Below, one piece after another: positions 8,476 through 14,641 of a DNA stretch of 64,000 nt. Under the pieces are notes generated by a model that saw nothing but the letters and a program-made list of their open reading frames with translations, was not told the DNA's origin and searched no databases. Within the stretch, counting starts at the first letter, position 1; the number at the start of each line of letters is the position of its first letter. The position numbers and the translations under genes are program-made. The stretch covers positions 2,904,001-2,968,000 of the forward strand of contig NZ_CP071794.1 of NCBI RefSeq assembly GCF_017498565.1. The letters run 5' to 3'. The stretch comes from Parasphingorhabdus cellanae (lineage in GTDB: Bacteria > Pseudomonadota > Alphaproteobacteria > Sphingomonadales > Sphingomonadaceae).

Positions 8476-8631
8476 CCTTCTCCCTTGAGGGAGAAGGATA
8501 AAAAGCCTTGCCAGCTTGCTGGTTAGGCGGCGTTGGATGAGGGTGCTCTGCCTTCGCGCATTGTGCACCCTCACCAGCTACGACTAGCGAACATGTTCGC
8601 TAGTCTCCACATCCTCTCCCCCGGGGGGAGG
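8476..8631. repeat. palindrome-rich repeat element between the ThDP and aldehyde dehydrogenase genes
   Basis: Four dyads fill this spacer. They are a 22-base palindrome of CCTTCTCCCT/AGGGAGAAGG (8476-8497), TGAGGGTGC (8538-8546) with GCACCCTCA (8565-8573), a perfect 24-bp palindrome with half-site GACTAGCGAACA (8582-8605), and CCTCTCCCCCGGGGGGAGG (8613-8631). The layout resembles dispersed intergenic repeat elements of alphaproteobacteria. It would be transcribed if the two flanking minus-strand genes share an mRNA. Confidence 0.75.
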
Positions 8632-8634
8632 AAA

Positions 8635-10071
8635 TCAACTCTGGTGAATGGCTTTGGTCACCATATAGGCTTTGAGGCCATCGGGACCATCCTCTGATCC
8701 GTGCCCGGATTGTTTCACGCCGCCAAAGGGCGCATCGCCGGGGCTGACGGTGAGATTGTTAATCGCGACCATGCCCGCTTCGACCATGTCCCCGACAATA
8801 TTGGCGGTGCGCAGGCTGTTGGTAAAGGCGTAGGCGGCGAGACCCAGTGGCAGGCGATTGGCCTGTTCAATCGCTTCGTCCAATGTGTCAAACGGACGCA
8901 TCGCAGCGACAGGGCCAAACGGTTCGTTGCTCATGATGTCTGCCTGTAGCGGGACATCGGTCAGCACGGTCGGCCGGTAAAAATAGCCATCGCTGTCCAT
9001 CGCTTCCCCGCCCAAACGCACGGTTGCGCCTTTGGCTTTGGCATCGCTGATTAGCTTTTCCATTGCCTCCGGACGGCGCGGATTGGCGAGCGGACCCATG
9101 TCGATATTATCACCAAAGCCATCGCCAACCTGCACTTTTTCAGCGCGTTTGGTAAATTCGTTCGCAAATTTTTCATAGATGCCGGACTGGACATAGAAGC
9201 GGGTCGGGGAAACGCAGACCTGCCCTGCATTGCGATATTTTTGCATGGCGAGCAGGTCGAGCGCCTTGTCCAAATCGCAATCGTCAAACACCAGAACCGG
9301 TGCGTGGCCGCCCAGTTCCATGGTTGTGCGCTGCATATTTTCCGTCGCCAGTTTCATCAGATGCCTGCCGACCGGAACCGACCCTGTGAAGCTGATCTTG
9401 CGAATAATGTCGGACGCGATCAGGTGGGATGACACTTCGGATGGATCACCGAACACGACTTGCGCGGTGCCAGCGGGCAGGCCGGCGTCCAGCAGACAGC
9501 GGATCATTTCAATCGGGCTGGCCGGCGTTTCCTCGGCTGGTTTGAGAATGATCGAACAGCCAGCGGCCAGGGCAGGGGCCAGTTTTCGGGCGGGCGTATA
9601 GACCGGGAAATTCCATGGGCTAAACGCGGCCACAGGACCAACCGGCTGATATTTGACAAAGCTATTCTGTCCGGTCGGGCGGACCAGCACGCGGCCATAA
9701 CAGCGCTTGGCTTCTTCGGCCATGACATCAAACATCGCCGCCGATGCGGTGACTTCGCCGGTTGCCTGACCCACGGGCTTGCCTTGTTCCGCCGTCATCA
9801 TCCGGCCAATTTCCGGCGCCCGTTCGCGCATCAGGTCGGCGGCTTTGTGCAATATCGCGGCGCGCGCAGCAACTGGCGTATCGCGCCATATCGGGAAGGC
9901 GCGCTTCGCTGCATCCAGCGCGCGATCAAGATCGGCCTTGCTGGCTTTGGGCAGATCGGAAATGGTTTTTCCCGTTGATGGATTGACGACGTGATGGACG
10001 TCACGATCCTCGACATCGATCCATTCGCCATCAATATGGAGTTGCAGGGAGGGGGGGTAAGTGTTGGACAT
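8635..10071 (-). CDS. NAD(P)-dependent aldehyde dehydrogenase, succinate-semialdehyde dehydrogenase-like
   Basis: Aldehyde dehydrogenase superfamily enzyme of 478 aa that oxidises an aldehyde to a carboxylate with NAD(P)+. Start ATG at 10071 has AGGAG at 7 bases' spacing. The motifs are AFSPWNFP (about 149-156), ILKPAEETP (Lys177, cofactor), FTGSVPVGR, the general base Glu252 in MELGG, the nucleophile Cys286 in NAGQVCVSP, and EPFGPV near the C-terminus. Overall similarity is to the succinate-semialdehyde/GabD group, but the true substrate may be another semialdehyde given the ThDP and SMP-30 neighbours. It is divergently transcribed from the SMP-30 gene, with 84 bases between them. Confidence 0.9.
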   Translation of the reverse strand: MSNTYPPSLQLHIDGEWIDVEDRDVHHVVNPSTGKTISDLPKASKADLDRALDAAKRAFPIWRDTPVAARAAILHKAADLMRERAPEIGRMMTAEQGKPVGQATGEVTASAAMFDVMAEEAKRCYGRVLVRPTGQNSFVKYQPVGPVAAFSPWNFPVYTPARKLAPALAAGCSIILKPAEETPASPIEMIRCLLDAGLPAGTAQVVFGDPSEVSSHLIASDIIRKISFTGSVPVGRHLMKLATENMQRTTMELGGHAPVLVFDDCDLDKALDLLAMQKYRNAGQVCVSPTRFYVQSGIYEKFANEFTKRAEKVQVGDGFGDNIDMGPLANPRRPEAMEKLISDAKAKGATVRLGGEAMDSDGYFYRPTVLTDVPLQADIMSNEPFGPVAAMRPFDTLDEAIEQANRLPLGLAAYAFTNSLRTANIVGDMVEAGMVAINNLTVSPGDAPFGGVKQSGHGSEDGPDGLKAYMVTKAIHQS

Positions 10072-10155
10072 AGTTGCTCCTGTAACCGGTTGAGACAGCA
10101 CTAGACTTGTCGCTGCTTTCCCGCAATGACTGTGACAAAGATCGAGAGGAAAAAT

Positions 10156-11067
10156 ATGGAACTTGTCACCGATGGCCTGCGGTTCCCCGAAGGCCCGATT
10201 GCGATGCCGGATGGCAGCGTCATATTGGTCGAGATCGCAGCCGGGCAGCTGACCCGCATCGCCGCCGATGGTACAAAGGACGTGATAGCCAAACCGGGCG
10301 GTGGCCCCAATGGCGCGGCCTTGGGCCCGGATGGCAAAATCTATGTCTGCAACAATGGCGGCTTTGAATATCAGGAATCGGGCGGCTATCTGACCCCTGC
10401 CGGCATAGCGAAAGACTATTCAGGTGGCCGGATCGAACGGATAGACCCGCAAACCGGCGCGGTGGAAGTGCTCTACAAGAGCGGCGACTTTGACTGTGTC
10501 CTGCGCGGTCCCAATGATATCGTCTTTGATGACCAAGGCGGCTTCTGGTTCACCGATCATGGCAAGACCGACTATGAAAATCGCTGTCATGATATTGTCG
10601 GGATTTTCTATGCCAAGGCCGATGGCAGTTACATGGAAGAGGTCGTCTTCCCTTCGCAAAATCCCAACGGCGTCGGTCTGTCGCCCGACGGCAAGACGCT
10701 TTATGTCGCGGAAACCTTCACCTGCCGACTGATGAAGTTCAACATTACCGAGCCGGGCAAAGTGGCACCGGATGCGGGGCCGGGCGGTCCCGGCATCCCG
10801 GTCTATCGTCCAGCGGGCTATAAATTTTTCGACAGCCTCGCGGTCGAGGAAAGCGGCAATATCTGTGTCGCGACGATCGGCGAATGCGGGATCAGCGTTA
10901 TTTCTCCAAGCGGTGAGCTGGTCGAATTTGTGGAAACGCCTGATATCTTCACCACCAATATCTGTTTTGGCGGTGACGATATGATGGATGCCTATATCTG
11001 TCTGTCTGCAACCGGAAAACTAGTCAAAACCCGCTGGAAACGGCCAGGGCTGAAATTAAACTTTTGA
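10156..11067 (+). CDS. SMP-30/gluconolactonase family protein
   Basis: Six-bladed beta-propeller hydrolase of the SMP-30/gluconolactonase/LRE family (303 aa), likely opening a sugar or other lactone with a divalent metal. The metal-site glutamate is in LRFPEGPIAMPDG near the N-terminus; the conserved GPND (in LRGPNDIVFD), PNGVGLSPDG and the late SLAVEESGNICVA strands are present. ATG 10156 has GAGAGG ahead of it; an upstream in-frame ATG at 10126 lacks a ribosome-binding site. It overlaps the next gene by one base (TGATG), so it heads a three-gene plus-strand operon with the acetyltransferase and the HAD hydrolase. Confidence 0.9.
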   Translation: MELVTDGLRFPEGPIAMPDGSVILVEIAAGQLTRIAADGTKDVIAKPGGGPNGAALGPDGKIYVCNNGGFEYQESGGYLTPAGIAKDYSGGRIERIDPQTGAVEVLYKSGDFDCVLRGPNDIVFDDQGGFWFTDHGKTDYENRCHDIVGIFYAKADGSYMEEVVFPSQNPNGVGLSPDGKTLYVAETFTCRLMKFNITEPGKVAPDAGPGGPGIPVYRPAGYKFFDSLAVEESGNICVATIGECGISVISPSGELVEFVETPDIFTTNICFGGDDMMDAYICLSATGKLVKTRWKRPGLKLNF

Positions 11068-11516
11068 TGGAAATCCGGCTCTTGCGTGACACCGAAATTG
11101 AAACAGCTGCGATCCAGCACCGGAAGAGCGGGAAGCTGATACCGGGATTTGATCCAACGCTTCACACGCTTGATGAGACTATAGCATTTTACAGAAAAGC
11201 ATTCGATCGTGGACCTTTCTGGGGTGCGTTCGAAAAAGGGAAGTTGTTGGGGCATGTTGCGCTGGAAGCAGGTTGGATAGAGCATCTCTATGTTGATCCG
11301 GATACTCAGGGGCGGGGAATTGGTCGCGCTCTTCTGGATCATGTTAAAGCCCAGCAACCTGACTTGCAGCTATACACATTTCAGTCAAATGAACGAGCGC
11401 GCCGCTTTTATGAAAAGGCCGGTTTTGTGGTTGAGGACATGACCGACGGCGAACGTAATGAAGAAAAACAGCCGGATATCCGATACCGGTGGATAGAGAA
11501 GAAGGATGGTTCATAA
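11067..11516 (+). CDS. GNAT family N-acetyltransferase
   Basis: Acetyltransferase of 149 aa with the GNAT fold. The acetyl-CoA pyrophosphate loop is DTQGRGIGRALLDH (Q/RxxGxG/A), preceded by the beta-4 strand WIEHLYVDP. The later motif NERARRFYEKAGF is typical of the family. The start is ATG 11067, sharing its A with the SMP-30 stop. The HAD gene follows directly after the TAA. Substrate unknown. Confidence 0.88.
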   Translation: MEIRLLRDTEIETAAIQHRKSGKLIPGFDPTLHTLDETIAFYRKAFDRGPFWGAFEKGKLLGHVALEAGWIEHLYVDPDTQGRGIGRALLDHVKAQQPDLQLYTFQSNERARRFYEKAGFVVEDMTDGERNEEKQPDIRYRWIEKKDGS

Positions 11517-12164
11517 GTGAATTTTTCAACCGTAATTTTCGACTTTGGTGGCGTGATCACCAGCTCGCCTTTCGACGCATTCAACCGGCTGGAGGCGGAG
11601 CGCGGTGTGCCGATCCACAGCGTGCGGACGATCAACAGTACCAATCCGCATGATAATGCCTGGGCCAAGTTTGAACGTTCGGAAATTGATGCGGCGGGTT
11701 TTGATGCGCTTTTTGCCGAGGAAGCGCGCGCCATTGGTATCGAACTGAAGGGCAGCGATGTGCTCGCCTGCCTGGCGGGCGATATCCGGCCAGCGATGGT
11801 GGAGATGCTCGATACGCTCAAGGCCAAGGATTTCACCATTGGCTGCATCACCAATAACGTGCCGTCCGGCAAGGGCTCTGGCATGGCGTTGAATGACGGC
11901 AAGGCAGCGGCCATCGCGGCGATCATGGCGCGGTTCGATCATATTATCGAGAGCAGCAAAGCGGGCATCAGAAAGCCAGACCCGCGCATTTATCAAATGA
12001 TGTGCGAGGCGCTGGACGTTAAGCCGGAACAGTGCATTTATCTTGATGATCTGGGCATCAATTGCAAACCCGCCGCGACTCTGGGGATGGCGGCAATCAA
12101 GGTGACGGGCGAGGAGCAAGCGCTGAAAGATTTGCATGCATTGCTGGATATGCCGTTCGGATAA
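11517..12164 (+). CDS. HAD family hydrolase
   Basis: Haloacid dehalogenase-type phosphatase of 215 aa. Motif I is IFDFGGVI (nucleophile first Asp; the second Asp is replaced by Gly, as in the soluble epoxide hydrolase N-domain/ACAD10-like group). Motif II threonine is in GCITNN, the motif III lysine in KAGIRKPDPRIY, and the motif IV acids in CIYLDDLGIN. The start is GTG 11517, immediately after the acetyltransferase TAA, with AGAAGGATGG upstream as ribosome-binding site. It is the last gene of the operon, followed by a likely terminator at 12234-12260. Loss of the usual second Asp of motif I means phosphatase activity should not be assumed. Confidence 0.87.
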   Translation: MNFSTVIFDFGGVITSSPFDAFNRLEAERGVPIHSVRTINSTNPHDNAWAKFERSEIDAAGFDALFAEEARAIGIELKGSDVLACLAGDIRPAMVEMLDTLKAKDFTIGCITNNVPSGKGSGMALNDGKAAAIAAIMARFDHIIESSKAGIRKPDPRIYQMMCEALDVKPEQCIYLDDLGINCKPAATLGMAAIKVTGEEQALKDLHALLDMPFG

Positions 12165-12233
12165 CAGCAGTTTTCGTCACAAAATTATCGTTTTTCTCCG
12201 ATCTTAACATATTGAAAGCACAGCGCTTTTGAT

Positions 12234-12260
12234 AAAAATGGCGCTTATCGGCCATTTTTT
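12234..12260 (+). terminator. probable terminator after the HAD gene
   Basis: AAAAATGGC (12234-12242) pairs with GCCATTTTT (12251-12259) around an 8-base loop and ends in a run of six Ts. The stem is AT-rich, so strength is uncertain. Confidence 0.55.
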
Positions 12261-12351
12261 AATGACTTTTCAATGACAATTTTATTACAGTTATGTTGCA
12301 AAGCAATTCACAAAAGTGTAATAATAGGGCAAAGAAATAGGAGAGCGAGTT

Positions 12352-12726
12352 ATGAAGAACGGAAAATTTATTGCCATTGCCATAGGCCTGACCATGGTCG
12401 CTTTGCCTGGTCTTGCGCAGGCGCAAGATGGTGAAATTGGTTATGCCAAAGGCGCTTTGGCTTATGATGCATTGATGTCTGGCGACAATCAGAGTGCCGT
12501 TGATAAGCTTGAAAGCGGAAAGCTTTCCGATCCTGCTGTCATGATCAATCTGGGTCAGGCTTATGCTCGTACCGGACGTTCCGGTGATGCAGCGAAAATG
12601 TTCACAGCAGCCATGAACAGCAATCGCAGCTTTGATTTGGTGCTGGCCAATGGCCAAGTTATTGATTCTCGCAAAGCGGCGGAAATCGCCTTGAATAATC
12701 TCAACGGACGGCTGGCTTCGCGCTGA
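12352..12726 (+). CDS. small secreted TPR-like protein
   Basis: Protein of 124 aa with a clear signal peptide (MKNGKFIAIAIG... ending LAQAQ near residue 24), so exported to the periplasm. The mature part has a tetratricopeptide-like helix pair: GDNQSAVDKLESG, then MINLGQAYARTGRSGDAAKMFTAAM, ending in a helix with a repeated Asn-Leu pattern. The start ATG has AGGAGAGCG upstream and a good terminator follows at 12752-12780, so it is a single-gene unit. Function is unknown. It faces the lipoprotein/TonB/T2SS region but shows no direct link. Confidence 0.8.
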   Translation: MKNGKFIAIAIGLTMVALPGLAQAQDGEIGYAKGALAYDALMSGDNQSAVDKLESGKLSDPAVMINLGQAYARTGRSGDAAKMFTAAMNSNRSFDLVLANGQVIDSRKAAEIALNNLNGRLASR

Positions 12727-12751
12727 GCTGATAATCCTGTCAACATGATCA

Positions 12752-12780
12752 GGCGGTCGCTCATGCGGCCGCCTTTTTTT
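12752..12780 (+). terminator. intrinsic terminator after the TPR gene
   Basis: GGCGGTCGC (12752-12760) pairs with GCGGCCGCC (12765-12773) across a 4-base loop with one G-T wobble, followed by seven Ts. Confidence 0.9.
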
Positions 12781-13028
12781 GTTTCAAGAATATTTACACT
12801 GATGCTTTTTTGCATCGCAGCATCAAAAACCAAGTGCTTCAGCCACTCCTGAACCGGCTGCAACAATCCTGAAATATTATTGTCTCTGAACCGTCACGCA
12901 AACGGCATCGCCGGGTCATTTGCTGCGCCTAGTGCCCAAGACCGAAGGCGATGGGGGCATTTTTGATTCGTTTCCACATCATCTGATCTGACATTTTTTT
13001 AAATCAGTAATCTGCGGAGACTTGATCC
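12781..13028 (+). other. intergenic leader ahead of the surface-lipoprotein gene
   Basis: About 250 bases without a gene. A weak TGCCC...GGGCATTTTT hairpin spans about 12931-12963, and GGAG lies about 12 bases before the lipoprotein ATG. The promoter of the lipoprotein gene should lie here, but I cannot name a convincing -35/-10 pair. Confidence 0.4.
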
Positions 13029-14564
13029 ATGTTGAATAAGCAAATTCGTTCCGTCCTTTTTGCAAGCGCAGCCGCGGTTGCGGTCACCGCTTGCGGTGCC
13101 GATGATGTCGCGTCCCCTGGTGAAGGCACGATTGTCCTGCCGGCACCAACGCCCACGCCAACCCCGACCCCCACTCCAACGCCGACCCCGACCCCAACAC
13201 CAACGGGTCCTGCGGCTGATTGCCCGACCGGTACCTCCAATGTGGGTACACTTACGACTGGCAATGGTGAGGAAGTTCGTAACTGTCAGATATCCGGCGT
13301 TATTACGACTGATCTGACGGTTCCAAAGCGCGCTGGCACTATATATTCATTAAATGGTGGAGTGGAAATTGGTGTCGATGGTGGCACAACCGCCATAATA
13401 AACATTGAAGCCGGCGTCGTCATCTTTGGTTCATCGGGCGGCGATTTTCTCTTGATCAATCGCGGTTCGCAAATTTTTGCTCAAGGTACTGCGTCCGAAC
13501 CGGTCATTATGACCTCACGCCAAAATGTCGAAGGATCGGCCGGCGCGAACAGCATCGGCCAATGGGGCGGCTTGGTCGTTCTGGGCCGCGCGCCTATTTC
13601 CGACTGTGCAACCGGTGGGGCATCCAACCCGGGTGGTGCCCGGACAGATTGTCAAGCGATCGTGGAGGGGCCAGCCAACGCAGTTTACGGCGGCACTTTG
13701 CCGGCCGATTCCAGTGGTCGGATGACATATTTACAGGTTCGCTACCCCGGCTTTGAAGTGTCGCCCGGAAACGAATTGAATGGAATTACCCTCGCCGGGG
13801 TCGGTAGCGGCACATTCTTCCAGAATATTCAGGTGCACAACAGTTCGGACGATGGTGTCGAATGGTTTGGTGGCCGGGTGAACGGCAAGAATCTGGTGAT
13901 GACCGGTATTGACGATGACTCGGTTGACTCAGACTCCGGCTATAAAGGCAACAACCAGTTTGTTCTGGTCGTTCAACGCGCCGGTGGTGGTGACCACGTC
14001 ATGGAAGCAGATTCGAACGGGGATGAAGACGCTGAACCCCGTCAGGATCACAAGCTGGCCAATGTCACGTTCGTTTCCAGCGGTGAGGATCATGTGATCC
14101 TGCTGCGCGGTGGCGGCGACTATGCTTTCTATAACAGCGTATTCAATAGCGCGGCCGCTTGTATCGATATCGACAGTGCGACCACCATTCAGGCGGCAGG
14201 TGCAGCTGCGGATGAAAATGGGCCGCCCGTGTTTGAATCGATGTTCATGAGCTGCGCAACGCCATTTGTCGACGATGGCAATATCACGGCGGCTCAGATC
14301 GAGACGCTGTTTAACGCCGGCAGCAACAATACCGCATCCGGTACGTCCACATTGGCCAGTGGTGGCGGATCAGCGGTCCTCGCTGCGTTTATCAATGGCG
14401 CAAACGAAAATGCAGTGACCCCATTTGCGGTTAGCGGTGTGGACGCGTTCTTTGAAGATGTGACCTATATCGGCGCGGTTCAGGACGCGAATGACACGCG
14501 GTTCCAGGGCTGGACATGTGGTCTGTATGCTGACGATTGTGCGACCGCTCCAACAATTGGTTGA
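13029..14564 (+). CDS. beta-helix-type lipoprotein with Pro-Thr tether
   Basis: Lipoprotein of 511 aa, not assigned to a characterised enzyme. The signal peptide ends in lipobox VTAC (Cys22). A ten-fold Pro-Thr repeat (residues 40-59) forms a stiff tether, then a large domain begins with a Cys-containing segment (DCPTGTSNVG). The body has the repeating Gly/Asn/Asp-rich beta pattern of a right-handed parallel beta-helix, with QWGGLVVLGRAPISDC and HNSSDDGVEWFGG, motifs also found in lipoproteins encoded beside TonB receptors. Paired cysteines near the C-terminus (WTCGLYADDCA) may form disulfides, fitting an exported protein. Directly downstream are a TonB-dependent receptor and the gsp operon. 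I infer a surface or outer-membrane partner of the receptor; the ligand is unknown. Confidence 0.8.
   Translation: MLNKQIRSVLFASAAAVAVTACGADDVASPGEGTIVLPAPTPTPTPTPTPTPTPTPTPTGPAADCPTGTSNVGTLTTGNGEEVRNCQISGVITTDLTVPKRAGTIYSLNGGVEIGVDGGTTAIINIEAGVVIFGSSGGDFLLINRGSQIFAQGTASEPVIMTSRQNVEGSAGANSIGQWGGLVVLGRAPISDCATGGASNPGGARTDCQAIVEGPANAVYGGTLPADSSGRMTYLQVRYPGFEVSPGNELNGITLAGVGSGTFFQNIQVHNSSDDGVEWFGGRVNGKNLVMTGIDDDSVDSDSGYKGNNQFVLVVQRAGGGDHVMEADSNGDEDAEPRQDHKLANVTFVSSGEDHVILLRGGGDYAFYNSVFNSAAACIDIDSATTIQAAGAAADENGPPVFESMFMSCATPFVDDGNITAAQIETLFNAGSNNTASGTSTLASGGGSAVLAAFINGANENAVTPFAVSGVDAFFEDVTYIGAVQDANDTRFQGWTCGLYADDCATAPTIG
13146..13205 (+). repeat. in-frame CCNACN hexamer repeat encoding (Pro-Thr)10
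   Basis: Ten hexamer units of the form CCN ACN, varying mostly at third positions, code for alternating Pro-Thr. The variation at third bases suggests selection for the peptide rather than recent slippage. It lies just after the lipidated cysteine and would act as a spacer between membrane and globular domain. Confidence 0.9.
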
Positions 14565-14580
14565 TCGAAAAAGCAGTGAT

Positions 14581-14616
14581 GGGATGGCGGTTGGGGGCAG
14601 CCGTCATCCCATTTTT
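14581..14616 (+). terminator. terminator/attenuator between lipoprotein and TonB-receptor genes
   Basis: GGGATGGCGG (14581-14590) pairs with CCGTCATCCC (14601-14610) with one wobble and a 10-base loop, followed by ATTTTTT. It lies 17 bases after the lipoprotein stop and 25 bases before the receptor ATG, so it could reduce receptor expression relative to the lipoprotein or end the lipoprotein mRNA. Confidence 0.75.
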
Positions 14617-14641
14617 TGAGTTATTAAAAAGGAAATTTCCG

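Noticed and set aside
13146..13205. Possible CRISPR-like or satellite array
   Set aside because: It is a 6-base in-frame repeat without spacers coding for Pro-Thr inside a lipoprotein.
14537..14641. N-terminal extension of the TonB receptor from 14537
   Set aside because: It overlaps the lipoprotein gene and the terminator hairpin and lacks a ribosome-binding site; ATG 14642 has one and begins a normal signal peptide.
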